Notes: generated from the sequence alone by a model not told the origin. A stretch of DNA of 64,000 nt from Lasioglossum baleicum (GCF_051020765.1 NC_134932.1:11346001-11410000); one strand, 5' to 3'; positions 1 to 13,982 are shown, counted from the stretch's first letter. Translations and numbers: made by a program.

Positions 1-821
1 TTGCGTAGCGTTGTTAGCGACTACTTTGATCGAGAGTCTTAGATCGATGACTTTCTGGCTTTAATTGATGGCTAAACAGTGCTGGGCGTAGAACCGCGGC
101 GCTATTTTCAACTGTATAAAATTATTAAAAACAAGAAATGAATGTGTACGTACCTCCTGTAGTTAATACAGGCAAATTTTTATTTGTTCAGTTTAAAGAG
201 ACGCGAAAATCAGCATTATCGTCTCCATCCAGGGGTAAAATCTCACCCCCAGAAGCAGCTCACAAAATCCTCCTGGTGGACGAGCAATTACCTCGCGTTT
301 CGACAAAGATTAATTAAAACCTCGGCACAAGCGTCGTCCCACGGTGTTCGTGGGGGCCAAGTGCATAAGGTCTCCGGTTATCCTCGAATCTCCGGTGCAG
401 AAGTTCGCGGCCGGTGCAGCGATCCTGCGCTCTCGGTGGTGCAGCCGCGCGTAGGAACGTCAGACACACAACCTCCTTCCCTCTCTCTCTCTCCTCCCCC
501 CCTCTCTCTCTCTCTACGCGGCTGTCTTCAAGCGTGAGAAGAGATACGAGTTACGTGGGCGACACCCGGTATATTCCTCCGTGCCCGTGGTATATATACG
601 GGTGTATAGAGAGATAGGGAGACAGAGGGAGACCGGTTCCATACATGGCTTCCGAACGCTTCTTCTTCTTGCGCTAAGACCGCAAGAGAGACAAGCATCA
701 GCTGCCCGTTTCCCTCCACTAATGAGATGGAATTGGACGTGGCCGAGATTTTTCTAGACTCGTCGTCCCCCGGAGCACACACGGCGAATCAACCGTGGGT
801 CCCCATGGGCTGTGGCAGTCT

Positions 822-832
822 CTGCCATCTAG
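822..832 (-). promoter_or_regulatory. CTCF-like motif
   Basis: Read on the minus strand, CTAGATGGCAG matches SYAGRKGGCRS, the core of the CTCF recognition sequence, completely. CTCF is conserved in most insects and binds Hox boundary elements in Drosophila. A single core match is expected several times by chance in a window of this size. Confidence 0.3.
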
Positions 833-1938
833 TTCGCGACATTCCCGCGAGCGCGACCGGCGGTGCTCTTTGATACCAATCGTTTAATTGCGTCCCATTA
901 GCCCCTGCCTCGGGGCCTCCCCTTCGCTGAATGCGGCCAGGAACGAAAGTGGCTGGCTGAAAGAACCGAGGGCCCCTCTCTCCGTTCCGTTCTTACTCTT
1001 CCGTTCGCCTTCATCTCTTCTCTTTCTCTCTCTTTTTCTTTACTCTGCTTCTTTCTTCTTCGTCCTTCTCCTCCTTCTCTTCTTCTTCTTCTTCTTCTGT
1101 GCTCGACTTCGAACGAGCAGGTAGTAGAGCGTGGTGCGACGGCATCGTACGCGACCAAGGCATCGTCCAACTTTTTCTCGCCGACGACCACGACGGTTCT
1201 CGTTATATCTCGGCAAGAGGCCCCCGCCATTCGGGGCCCGCTACGTGATGTGACGCCGGCAGAGATGGCGACCCGACTCTCTCTCTATCTCTCTTTCACT
1301 CACTCTCGGACCGCACCAGGCCCAACCTACCACTTTTTCCAGGGCCCCAGGGCCCTCTGAATGCCGCGTTTCCTAAAGCCTTCCACCCCGCCGCCTTTTT
1401 ATCTCGGCTTTCTTCCTTTTCGTCTTTTCTTTTCTTGATGCCCTTCTCCGACTTTTGGGGCCCGGCGCACGCAGCTTTGCGCGAATCCTTCCGTACCCGT
1501 CCCCAACCCCCTGCCCCCCTCGGGCCCCCACGAATTCGGATACGCGGACGGAACGTCGATCAAACCGGAACGGTCGCCTTCTGAGATCGCGCCGGCCAGT
1601 TTCGACAGCTCGTCCTTCTCCGTATTCCTCGTTAAGGCCCTCGGCACGGTCCCGATGCAAGAAAAACGATCGGGAAGATTGACCGGGGGCCCGTGCCCCC
1701 TATAATTGCGCGCAATACGTCGATCCAGGATTCCTGTCAGAATTCCGACGCAACGAGACGCGGCGAAAAAGGAGGCTTGACGCGATTCTCGCGAACGATC
1801 TTGTAAGATCGGATCGGAGGGCGATCATTTTCGAGTGGTCCTGCAGGGAGGGATGATGCAGGGACTCTGAGTGGGTTGGTGAGGCCAACTGAGAGTGTCA
1901 GAGTGTATTCGTGAACAGTATATGTATCTCAAAGATCT

Positions 1939-1950
1939 GGGGGGGGGGGG
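1939..1950. repeat. Homopolymer of 12 G
   Basis: Twelve consecutive G bases after AAAGATCT. Confidence 0.93.
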
Positions 1951-4900
1951 TAGGAATGTCTATTGGTTTCATTGAAAAAGATGTTTGAACCTATCAAGAT
2001 AAATGTCGACGTATTGGGACGACATTCGAACTACAAATTTAATTCCTGTAGCTGCAGACATTTAATCATCTATGTACCTAAAAAATATAATCAGCTAGAC
2101 AATCGATACAAACAATTACAATTTTGGTGTGAACACCTGCTAATGTAAAGCCTGACAAGAGCCTTCCCATCCTTCACGAACGTTCTAACATTTACAAAAG
2201 GGAGCAGGGCAACAAAGACGAGGTTCTTCTCGGATGTTTTTCGGATCGGAAGAAGAGCGAGCGGGTAATCCGCGATTTCACGAGGCGGTAATGAAAGGCC
2301 GGGGGGCCTATCAGTCTTCCTAGCAGCTTCTATGTGTCGTCCGGTCGAGCGGCCGTACATCTTTTTCTCCATTCCTCCGTGCACCGTGTTTTCCCTGGTC
2401 GGCGGCCGCGTCGCGTCGTGTTCCGCGAAATTCCCGAATGCCGTGTGGCAAAACCCCGTGGTACAGCGAGCCGCAAATGGCGCGCGCGTTCTCCTCTCCG
2501 CCTCTCGGCACCGGTTGATTTAATCGGATCGCTTCGTTTCGACTTTCGTCCCGCGTTTTCATCGTTAACGACCCGGAGACCGGTCGCAGCCGGCGCGTCG
2601 CGATGAAGCTATGCGCATCGGAACGCGTAATGAGCGTACGTGCGATCGGCCCCGGTAATCTGCCCTACTTCGGGTACACGTCGCATTAACTTTAACGATC
2701 GTCGGGTGAGCGGCGAGGACGAGAGGATGAAGACACACAAAGAGACGCTTCTTCGTCTACGCCGCCGATCCGACGACGTCCAACCGAGCCGCAGCGCTTC
2801 GAAGATCGTTACCCACCCGCTGGTGCAACGGCGATCATCAATCGCACGCCTCGTAACCCGAATCGCGTGATACTCGATGATCGCCGGTGCGTCAGGCACC
2901 TCACTCATAAAAGTCAGTTCAATGCGCGATTGCCGAAACGTAACGACGTTAAACTGACGTTCATCTAATGGGAGAATTTTCTTGGCTTGTTTCAGGTAAG
3001 AGACCATGGTTTTCAAGATCACGCGAGAGAAACGAACGTTGAAGCGGTACGAGTAAGTAGAACATACCATCTACCCTTTTCGAAGCTCCTGGACCTCTTA
3101 GAGGTTGGGTTTGTAGCACCTGAAATTATGTAAATTGTTCACACCTTCGAAATTATGGAACAGCTACCGCTGATGCTTTCCACACATCGTAATGGACCTG
3201 TATACTATTATTGAACGAAAGCTGGTCGAAATCAAAGTTGGGGTGCTTCTCTGATCAGAGTGTTTCCGCAACGGCTGCGGACGGGAACAGCGCAGCGATT
3301 GAATCTGTGGCGATGGGGCTTTCCCAGGAATCGGTACAATAAAACTCGGCTGCGATTTTAATGACACGCGCCTGGGTGGACGAAACGAGGCGTCCGAGCG
3401 TCGTCGTTCCTCATGTATCCCGATGGAAGGAACGTCGCTGTGAACGGCCGGATCGGTAGCCGTTCGAGCAGGCGAGAGGGGGTTGGGTAAGCTTTATAAG
3501 GCGCAAGGGAACTTAGCTCGTTGGAGTCAGCACGACGGTAGCTAGTGAGGATTTACGACCCCCTCTATCTTAGCACGGTTTCGTCGAGCAGCGCAACACG
3601 TCGGATCCCATCGGCAATGGGATTATATCGCATAGAAGGTGGCTGCTTGTATCGCATCAAGATAGGTAGATACCGCTCTCGAGAGCCGGAGAGAAAAAGA
3701 TAGAGAGAAAGAGAGAGAGAGAGAGTAAGAGAGAAAGAGAGACGGAGAAGTGGACTCAGTGAAGCCAACGCCGGCACCGTAGTAGCAGCAGCAACTGCAA
3801 CAGCGGTCGTGCCTTAGGCCCGCTCACGTTGCATGAGTTCCGTGACGCCCCTCTTCCTCCATCCTCTATCCTCCATCCCTTCGCGCAACCCTGTCCTTCC
3901 TCCACCACCTCCTCCTCATCCTCCTTTGCTAAGGTCTTTCCGCCTCCGTCCCTCTTTTTCCAACGTACGCCGTATTCTTCTCCTGAGTTTTATTTTCCCT
4001 CAATTCCGGGAAGCATCGCGCGAACACGGCCGAAGGGATAACGGGCACCATGCGATGCCAATGGGGCCCATAAGGGGGGCTACGAACACGTACGCGAAAT
4101 TTCCATGGCTCGCAATACCTCCTCGTACAGCGCCTGATCGAATTGTTAGAGTCATTTGCATGGATTGACGATGTTACGTCGAAACAGTCAGTTTTTATAT
4201 GAGGACCTAGCTACACTGCATGGGTAGGATTCCGCGCAATAGTTCATCGTACAGTAGATGATGGAATCGCTATGACAGATTGATTGACTGGCAACAGTCA
4301 GTTGCTAAGGAGCACCTTTCTACAATTCCGAGGATTTCGCCGAGTGTACGCGCGCGAGAGAGCCGCGACAGATCCGCCAGGCAAGCCTGCAAGATTTCAT
4401 TGCGAACGTGTTAGTCGAACGACTCCCGTTCCATCTCTGTTCTCTGTAATTTGCCGAGGCCATGCACACCGTATTAGGCCAACTGGCAATGATAGTTTGC
4501 GACGCGAGACTTTCCGGCGACTGGCGAGCGCGCGCGTGCGCGTCTGGAACACTACGGATATCTACTTTTCATAATTGGCCGCGAGATACTGGCTCCTAAT
4601 GAGGCACCGGCGGTTCGGGCTATTTCTGGTCGATGGTTGGTTCCGTTATCGATCTCCGGCTTCCGTGTTGACTTTCCCCAATCATCGGTTTTTTATCAGT
4701 TGGCCCAAAGTCCGTGTAACGATCCGAAGAATTAATTACCCAATAGAATTTTAGATGGACTCTGTAGGCATTTATTTTCATTGTAATATCACATCGACAA
4801 ACCGCCAGACGGTGTCTCGGCTTCTTCCAGCCGAATTGCCAACTCTTTCGCTCTTTCTCTCCTTGCAACGAAGGCAGAAGGATACAATCAATCGGAGCAC

Positions 4901-7606
4901 TACAATCACACACGGATCCCAGTATGATTGCAGTTCCAGTCGGAGTTGATGCGCGGTTACAGTAATCACCGCCCTCTCTTTATTACCCATACTGCAAAGT
5001 GTCCAGAAAGCAGTTGTTACAGACCCCAACGGGCCCTTTGTAATGTTCTCTGAAGTGGAGAGTAGCTCCTCGTACATCTCTTTGCTTCTGATATATGTAT
5101 GATACTTTCATTTGCTCTTCGTCTCGTTACTTCCGACACGTTTTGATGTCTTCATTCACTTATCTTCGTTTACTTCTTCTTCTTCTTCTTCTTCTTCTGA
5201 ACGGAAACATATGATTTCAGAGCTGTGTAATTCAGGATGCTACTTTGTTGAATAAAATTGTTCCGGGAACGTTGTCGGCTCTCCTTTGATTTCGAGAGCG
5301 TGAATATCCGTACCATTAGGTTGCGCCAACTATCATCCACATGGCACTTATGTCTTTACACGGTGTAATTACAGATGATCATACCATTCGGTTCAAATTT
5401 CTGGTACTCATTTTTTTGAAAAATCCATGAACTCTACTAATCACTTACTGAGACCGGAACTTTTTCTAGTATCAAGTTCATTGTGATCACGCGTCGAATG
5501 TACATACTTTTTTTTACGAAATAATGCTACCACGACGATCTCCGAAGAGCAACGACGACCAATCGAAACCATGCTTCATTCTCCGCCCACTGCGATCCCC
5601 ATCTATAGCGCGCGCGCGCGGTCGATCGACGCCGTGCCGCGTCCGCGCGTAATAAAGACATTTTCCCGTGGCCTCGGAGATCAGCCTGAGTTAATTAATG
5701 CTACGGGTTGGTTCTCGATCTCTGTCCGCGGGGTACCGGCCAATATAAATAATAATAATTTGGCCGAAAAATGCCGGAACATCCCTCCGATGATTATCGG
5801 CTCGTAAATTCCGGCATAAAGATATCGCGAGTAAATTGCGAGCCGGCGGTGTTCGGCGTGCGGAAAAGGGTTCCGAGGCGGTTCGGGGTATGGAACACGG
5901 TTTGAAAGAGACGGAGTCTCCGGGTCCGGACAGAGGGGATTGGGGTATAGACGATGGAAGGAGGTGGGACGGATAGAGAAGCAGATAAACGTAAAAGAAA
6001 GAAAGAGAAAGAGAGAAAGCGAGCCTCGGTGTGTAGAGAAGAGTCCGAGTGCCTGCCCGGACTCACGCACGTAGATAGGTACGATGCCTCGGCACGCAGA
6101 GAGAAGAGAAAGAAAGAAGGGTTCTGCGAGGCCGAAAGAGCCCTTTTGGCTTTGGGCTTCCACACTCGGAAGTATTGCGGCGTGGCTCCGGTGTGGTTAT
6201 TGCAATGTAGACGGGGCGGTAACAGACCAATCACGTGCCGGCTACTAATTTGCTCGACTCAAACAGCTGCCGTTTCTACCGCCTAAGCGAGAGAGCGGAG
6301 GCCTCTCTCTGGACCCGGTTCGCTTATATTCCCTGGCCGAGCGAGTGTATATCTACCTTCGATCCCTGATCGAGGATTCGATCCCCCTTGGACTCACGCT
6401 GCGATATTCGATCGTTCTCCTCTCTGGCCTCGTTCCCCGGGCCCTCCTCGTGCTCTTATTCGATTCCTCGGGCCTCTCTCGTCGTTCTCCTCGTTCTCCT
6501 CTGCGTCTTCTTCTTCTTCTTGTGACGGTGTACCCTCTTCTACCTACCCGCTAGCCGGACAAAACATTTCTTAATTGGGTTTCGTTCGGAAGGAACGTCC
6601 GTCCGGCTGTTTCAGAGGGATCCGGCTGCTCCTGTCGTTACTGCCCGCTGCTGTTGCTGCTTCTGTCGCTGATCCTGCTGCTACCGCCTGCTGTCGCACG
6701 ATTATTTATTTCTTCGAGCTCGTCAAACGCTGCGTACCCGCCTCGGAATCGCCGCAGACGACGACCGGCACTCCGCTTTGCTCGCTTTTACTCAGTCGCG
6801 CGCGAGCAGAGGCTAATACAAATAACGAGCACGTTCCGCGCGCGATAAGCGGCGAAACCGGCGCGTTTGTACGATTGCGATCGTCCGGCCCCGTAATTCT
6901 ATAAATACACAGTTCGAGCTGAAATCGGCGAGCTCGATCCACGACTATGGTTCGCCTAAGTCTCGCGATACGTCGTCGACAGGTCGCAGGTCCTTGATCC
7001 ATTCATCGACCTGTGCCACTGAAAGAAAAAGCGAGAAAGGGAAACACGACGCCACTAGGGGTAACAATGTATTATTATAATCTCGGTGTAATTACAGGAA
7101 GGCGTGCAATCAGTACGCCCCGCTCCACGTAAATTGCTAAATACGCGCCGTAAATGATCGGCCGGCGATGTTGACTGCGCATTATCGGAATGATTGTTTC
7201 CCGGGCACGCTATGCCGACGGATTAACCACCGATACCGGACGATCACTCAGAATCGGCCTGTACTCGCGCTCTCGAATTATACTCTCGTCATTATTTTAA
7301 TCGCGTGACCTTGCCCCCCAGCATATCGCGAGAACCGCCGCGAAACGCTCGGTTCAGAACGATCCTCGCTCATGGGAGAGATTGTGAGGATCTTGGAATT
7401 ACGGTAGGGCCTGGTTAGTTACGGCTTTCGAGATTTTTTAGGACTACTGTGGCTCAATTATCCACGGAATGGATCGTTTACTGGCAAATTAAAACAATGT
7501 CGGCGCACAGCGAATGCTGGAAGTACCGGAAGATCTCGGTACTTGGATGTGCTTCGCCAGATTTTTTGCAAAATGGTTTGTCTGTTCCTTTTAGGAAGAC
7601 GTATGT

Positions 7607-7614
7607 ATCTAGAC
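7607..7614. repeat. Left 8-bp target-site duplication of the hAT-like element
   Basis: ATCTAGAC is identical to 8618-8625 and abuts the CAGGCATG terminus. Confidence 0.9.
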
Positions 7615-8617
7615 CAGGCATGTCAAACACGCGGCCCGTCGACAAGTATGTTGTCCAAAAACTTTGAAACTGTTGATGACAATTTATAGGTTTTACACTC
7701 TAAATTCACCCTTTTGCAAATCAATTTCATCCATTAAGAATATTTAAAAATAATTATTTATTTATTTATTTTATATATTTATTTAGACACACGTTAACCG
7801 TTTCATTACTGCGAGGGAAGACTCAATACGCTTCAATAAATATGTATTTTCATTTGTAAAATTTATTAATCAGAAAATGGCTACACTGAATATATAATAC
7901 ATATCTACACTATTCTACACACACTTAATTACCTTTAAATAAGTATTTCATCTACATCTTTGCAATAAATTTGATCTGATTTTTTTTACAAAAATTTACT
8001 TAAAAATACTTTATTTGTAAAAGGTGAAATTGATTTACAAAAGGATGAAATTAATTTGCAGAAGGATGAATTTGGAGTGCAAAACATGTACAACTGAAAT
8101 TAATCAAAATGCAGTGGGATTCCGTATTGAAACAAACATTACGATTCCACATTTCTACAATTATTTATCTGTCGACCGATTTCCCGATATGTTATGTAGA
8201 ATTAGGCGTATTTCAGCTATGTCCGGTAGCAGTGGTACCACATATGTGTACATATGTTTGCGAACTGCTATTTGTAACGTTAAAAAATAATGAAATTGCG
8301 TAAAGGTCAAGATGAACAGACCAGCGTGTACAATCAATTTCAAAAATAATTACATTTCAATAAATTCAACCAAATTTTGAAAATTGTATTACTGAAAAAT
8401 GTGATTACTGAAAAACAAATATGAAATAGTTTTATTCAAATAAAGTAAACTTGGAAAAAAACAACTTTTGTACGTATGTTATTTTGTATGTGTAACAGCA
8501 ACGTTAATAAAAAAATGGTTTCTTTTTATTTCGAGTTTGCTTTTTTCTACTGCGGCCTTCGAATTAATTTATAATACATAATGAGGACCTTGGTGGTGAA
8601 AGAGTTTGACATGCCTG
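7615..8617. mobile_element. Non-autonomous hAT-like DNA transposon, 1003 bp
   Basis: The element begins CAGGCATGTCAAAC at 7615 and ends with its exact reverse complement, GTTTGACATGCCTG, at 8617. It is flanked by a perfect 8-bp duplication ATCTAGAC (7607-7614 and 8618-8625), fitting the nTnnnnAn target preference of hAT transposases. The interior is AT-rich, unlike the GC-rich intron around it. It contains an ATTCACCCTTTTGCAAATCA motif near 7704 that recurs inverted as three short degenerate units at 8025-8095. The longest frame (8024-8290) is formed from those repeats and is not transposase, so the copy is non-autonomous. The perfect TSD and TIR suggest a fairly young insertion. Confidence 0.9.
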
Positions 8618-8625
8618 ATCTAGAC
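8618..8625. repeat. Right 8-bp target-site duplication of the hAT-like element
   Basis: ATCTAGAC follows the CATGCCTG terminus directly and is identical to 7607-7614. Confidence 0.9.
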
Positions 8626-10635
8626 GTACTCCAGATTTTTTGTAGACGCGATAATTTCTTCAAACCACAGTATAGCCTTGCTACTAGTCCGCACATCTCG
8701 CAAATCGCATTCCATCAACGACCATTAACAACGAACTTGCATGAAAAGATAAATGAATTGAAAATTGAAGTCGTACGATCGTCAGCGATGATTTTCGGTT
8801 CGGAGCAACGATCGGGGCAATACCGTAGATGGAATTCGCTCGTGCAACGACGATCGTGACTCACGGACTCGACGTCGTCTGGTGGCGTCGCGGACTTGCC
8901 CAGAACGGTCGCGATTAACGACCATTAACAGCTCCGCGTCCCAACGCCCTTATAATTCAGCACGGCTGACAGTAGCTCTTGCGCGCCTCTCCGCTCCGCT
9001 CCGCTCGTCGGCGTGGGCCCACGCAACCGGAGGCGCGTGAATAATGGCGCCGCGACGCGACTCCTGCGATATAATGAAATCCCGAGGCCAGAGGGCTGCT
9101 TTCCGCTTGCTCGTGAATGACCCTCGGGCTTCTGTGATGCACTGCGCATCCCGCACCCGTCACCCTGACCAGTCCCAAGAAGACTCGGGTTTCACAAGAC
9201 GCATGGTTTTAATAAGTTGGCTATTAATCGTCGGAATGTCTGACCCGTCGACTCCTGCCTCCGAATATTGCTTCGCGGATCCAAAACCGAAGTATTCGAT
9301 GCAGCTTCGCTCTTTCAGAGGGGCAGTCTCACAATCGCTGACACGAAAACTGTTAAAACTTGCCGACACTTATTAAAACAGTTGCACCGTTGCACTAAAT
9401 ATTGAAAGAATGTTCGGAACAGTTCATTCGGGATCGTAAAGCGGTCTGGCGATAGGTCTGGCAGGGCTACTTTTGCCACGCAGAACAAGATTCGTGGGGC
9501 TGTACGTTACTTTGAAGTAACAATGTAGATAATTTCGACTCCGCTCAAGCCGGGTGACCATTAATTAGATTCTAAGATAGTCGACAACACCGTAACGGCT
9601 CCCCACGGCAATTCGGAACTCGATAACAGCTTCATTCGCTCAAAGGCATTCCACGAAAGCACGGAAAATACCTGGACGGTCGTCAAGGTTCTCCGGGACC
9701 TCTTGACACCATATTTTTCCGCCGGCCCGCCGGACTCTATGACTAGCTTTCTCCTTTGTTCCGCATAGTTTTTTGCCGCATCCTGGCCGCCGTTCTTTCT
9801 CCTTACAGCGCACCCGACGTTCCTTGGATTGTTTCGCAACTTTCACCCGTATTTTCGATACGCGTTTCTCGCCGCGCCGCGCCGAGCCCGGCACCGAGAA
9901 TTCGTGAAGCGGACGGACAAAAAAAAACGTCGCAGCAATTTATGGGGGAGCTCGACCAATACTAGTACGCTTCCGTTTACCCTCGACGACTTTCACCGTC
10001 GACGCGTGCCCCTTCTAAGGATTCTCAAGATCATCCCCCTACCGTCAGGTGGCTCGACTTTCGAAAACCGATCGCACTGCAGTCGTTTTTTTGCTCGGGT
10101 CGCGTCGGTGACAGTGAATTCTTCCTCGGGAAATTTCTCCCTGGAAAATTAGTTGGATCGTCATTTTGCAGGTTAGTTCTTTAGGATTAAGGGGTGTTAT
10201 GTTCAAATATAAAGGTCCCGAGAAAAGATAACAGCAGAAACATGTTACGGGATGGTTCAAGAGGATTATTTAAAATATTGAACGGCCTCTATATATCAAG
10301 ACAGAGTGGAGCTTCGTGTCCTCTAATCCTCACACATTTCTTGCCTCTCCTTTAACTTTCTTTAGCATTTCTGAATTACGGATGCCGAAGGAAATTTCTA
10401 TAAGATATAGTAAAGGATTCCGAACTAATTGCATCTCGGGATCGGTGTTGATCGTCGAGGATCCAAACGGTTCTCGATGCAATTCGACTTTCAGGTCCGA
10501 TTCTTGCAAGATCGTGTCTCTTCCGGCGCACGCAGGTAATCCAATAGCAGCATCGATCTTCCGGCCACTCGGACCATTAGACTCGACGTCAGTTTATTGG
10601 TCCACATATCACGCCATCGCCCAAGAGGATTCCCA

Positions 10636-10661
10636 TCTCTCTCTCTCTCTCTCTCTCTCTT
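10636..10661. repeat. (TC)n microsatellite, 26 bp
   Basis: Uninterrupted TC tract of 13 units. Confidence 0.92.
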
Positions 10662-11829
10662 AACCTTTCCCCGCCGCAATTTGATTTCGCTCTAATTACC
10701 GCCCCGGGCCAATGTTTCTCGCGTGTACCGGGAGCAAAGCTCGCCCGGGATAAATCCACCTGCCGGAAATTCGACGGCGATTAACATAATTAGGCCGGCG
10801 ACGCGTTCCACCGCATAAATTTTCTAGCCTAGCCCCGGTTGCTGTTCTCCTAGGCTTCTGCGAGCACCGTGTGTTGTCCCGCCAACTTCATCGACTCTCT
10901 CGCGATCCTTCTTCAGCTCTGGATTTGGGTCTCTAAATAGAGACCGGTCGGTCCTCCCTTAATTAACACGTTTTTCCCCCGAATTAATAGCCGCTCCCGG
11001 CTGTACCCATCTATTCGTCGCAGCAATCGCTCGGTTTCATTCGTACTAGAACTTTCTCGGCCCGGTCGACGTCCGACGGCTCGCTACGACATTTAAGTAG
11101 CCTGTTCTTCTCTCTTTCTCTTCAACCGAACGTCCTAATAGAATTGCAAATTGATGTTACTTCTCTCAGGATAAAAAATTAATAAGATTGAAGTTTGGAT
11201 TATATTAATTGCTAACGTGTGAAAAATGAAAATATTCGAACTTATCGGACACTTTCGTGGATGGACGACTCCCCGCGACGTTTGTCCGACGATTTCCAAG
11301 AGAGACAATGAAAATCCTGCACCAAGAAAAATTCTCCGAGCTCCCAGGTTCCCGCCGCGATATCGCAGGATCGAATCTCTCGAACGTTCTCCAGCTGGCC
11401 GGTCGATATCGGTTTCTAAACAGTCGGTGTTTCACCGAGCGTACACGGCGCTCGGGCGAAACGCGGCCAGCGGGTTTCGGGTTCCCCCGTGAAATATATA
11501 GCCAATCTCGAGAATGCTCTTGTCTGACTTTAGACCCCCTTTCCTCGCGGGTTCGCCCTCGCCGTTTTACCGCAAGAGAACAGGGCTGACGGTGGCGTAA
11601 TGCCTCGCCGGATATGCAAATCAATCCCGCAGTTTCCAATGATTTATTCGAAGTGTGCAATTCGTTTAAGTGTATCCTGATTCCATTTGGATTAGCCGGC
11701 CATTTTGGTTATTTGCGGCGTTCCCCAGGCGTCGACACGGACTGCGACACCGTACAGAGATCAACAGAGAAGTCTGTTACACGAAATTCATGGGGACCTC
11801 TACGTTCCTGATTGCATTCGTCCTACGGC

Positions 11830-12020
11830 GCGAGATCTTCCGTCTTCGAATTTGAATACAAGTAAAAGGAACTGGTAGCCGGGAATTTTAGTTATTTGCA
11901 GCGTAGCTCCGACTACGCAAACAGGGAACGGTGTCAGTCTGCTAGAACCGGTGGCATCCTCTTCATTTGTCCGTTCTCGCGCGCAACCTTCCATCTTCAA
12001 ATTTAAATATAAGTAAAAGG
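11830..12020. repeat. Imperfect direct repeat, about 40 bp, spaced 149 bp
   Basis: A segment with CTTCCGTCTTCGAATTTGAA then TACAAGTAAAAGG near 11840-11871 recurs as CTTCCATCTTCAAATTTAAA then TATAAGTAAAAGG near 11985-12020. TTATTTGC(A/G)GCG words at about 11708 and 11891 follow a similar spacing. An old local duplication is likely; the function is unknown. Confidence 0.6.
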
Positions 12021-13982
12021 GTCCGCCGCCGGCGCAATCCGGGAATAGCGCGTCGCTTTCCGGCCGGGAGGGTTGATTTGCCTTGCATGAAGCTTAAGAA
12101 GCTGCCGCCACTGAAAATTCGTTGCATCCCCGTAACACGTTCCACCCCTCGGACCCGTTTCTTCTTCACCGGGAGAAGAATGAGAGGAACGGGGGTGGAA
12201 GAAGAACCGTGCACCGTGAGCCCCGGGGCGTCGCGACGCTGTCTCCTCTTTTCTACCTCTATCTCTCTCTCTCACTCTCTTTCGTCTCTGTTCATTCACT
12301 TTTTGTTCGAACCAACTACCCCGGTCCCCCCTTTACCGTCTCCGTATCGCTCTCTTCTCACCAGACGCCCCCAAACGGCTCCTCGTTTGAATTATCCTTT
12401 TTTTCTTTCCTCCCCTCTCTCTCTCTCTCTTCCTCTCCTCATTCTTCTCTCCCGGGTTTTTCCTCGCGTTTCCCCGGAGCTTTTCGCCCGACGCTCACGT
12501 ATCAACACTGTATTTGCCGCACGGTTTTATGCAAATGTAATCAGATTATTTGCCGTTTGCTCGGCCGTTTTGTAGACGGCTGCTCGCGTTTCGGGGGCAA
12601 CGTTTGTTAATAGGGGCGCATGCGTTCCCCGCGAACGAACGCGCCTCGATTCCTTAATCGATCGCCGTTTCCGTGTTCCATCGACGATAAATTCTCGCCC
12701 CGTGGCCGCCGCTACACGTAGCCCCCACGATTATCGTGTTGCGTTATGGGGAAATTTCGCACGGGCCCGAGTTCCGACCGTTTAATCGCACGACGACCGA
12801 AGATCCCGCACACGAGACGATCCTTGCCGCGGTTCTCGGTGTTCAGGACTTCGATTGCTGATACTTGGAAATAATTAAACAATAATAATTAGATTGTAAA
12901 TTTTTATCTTCGAAAATCTGCTCTCCAACTTTCTTCAGCTTTTTTGATCGAAGCAGATCGATCTGTAGAAGAAACATAGCCGCGCACCGGGTTCAAGCCG
13001 CGCCATTTTGTATCCCGTCGAGTGTTAATCGTCAGATTTAGTCGGCCCGGTTGGTTTATCGCTCTGTGCCATTTAGTTGTGCATCCAATTTATTTCTAGA
13101 CCCCATTCAATCGGTAATTTACTCGTTTCCGGGGTATCGGCCGCGATATACGATATGATTATTTATGTTGTTTATTGTTAATGCGGACTCCGCCATTGTG
13201 TCGCCGTAATTCTGCAGATTTAGGTGCATCTGCGCGCTTTCCGAGGCTTCTCCAATTGCGGCGACCGATCTTCACATCTGACATTCATCGAATATTTTAT
13301 AAAAATTATGTAACGAGACCCTTGCGTCTCCGAAATTGTCATTTTGAATGTCTGCAAAGCGTAAATATTGAAAACAGTTAAAAGGTACTTGATTACTTAA
13401 AGATATGAAAAATCGCTAGATCCGTTAGACAGATTTGATCAGTTCAAAATTTCAAACACGGAGGGTCAATAATCTCTTGATAAAGAAGGTCTTCATCATT
13501 AGCTAAAAGTTGAATTGGAGGCTTCATTCAATTACGCAGCGATAACGGCGACTTCCGGCGCTCGAAATCGAATTTAGCGGCGGTAAGATAGCCGGAAGTT
13601 TTCGCCAGGCCAAGCGAAAGTTCCTCGAGGGTCTTTTAATCTTGCCGTGGCCGATACACACAGAGAGAAAGAGGGAGAGAGAGAGAGAGGCAGGGTTCTA
13701 TCGACCGAAGGGTCTGGAGGTCGAAAACCCCGCCGCATCCAGCAACAACCGCCATTGTATCGGGTTGTAAAACCCTAACGACGCTTCGTGTAATTGGAGT
13801 GACCCTGTTTGACCGCGATAATGGCGAGCCCGGGGACTCGACTTCCGTCGCCTCCGAGTTCAACCGAATCATATCGACCTATTGCTACCTTCAAACACGA
13901 TCCATAACTCAGTAATAACCTTCTTAACCGTTCGAGGACTGACTATGGATTGCCAGTTTGCTTCTGTATGGTCGACGAAGTA

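Larger units (their letters stand above)
1..7606. other. Intron block without genes
   Basis: GC-rich unique DNA with simple-sequence interruptions: CT-rich at 475-520; pyrimidine tract with CTT repeats at 1000-1100; a 12-G run at 1939-1950; GAGA tract at 3695-3755; CTT repeat at 5176-5199; CG alternation at 5606-5620; purine-rich stretch at 5980-6125 and CT/CTT-rich stretch at 6410-6530. One CTCF-like motif at 822. Frames here are short and not protein-like. Nothing else recognised. Confidence 0.6.
8626..13980. other. Intron block without genes
   Basis: Unique, mostly GC-rich sequence. It holds (TC)n at 10636-10661, the imperfect duplication at 11830-12020, a pyrimidine-rich stretch at 12240-12470 that creates two overlapping frames of 202 and 162 codons, and GAGA at 13660-13690. 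AT-rich homeodomain-like words (TTAATTAAC, AATTAATAGC) occur around 10960-10990. No gene seen. Confidence 0.55.

Noticed and set aside
5310..5345. CATTAGGTTGCGCCAACTA resembling a mariner terminus
   Set aside because: No partner terminus, TA duplication or transposase; a short chance similarity is likely.
8025..8095. Three short spaced repeats that could suggest a CRISPR-like array
   Set aside because: Units are degenerate, contiguous and inside a eukaryotic transposon.
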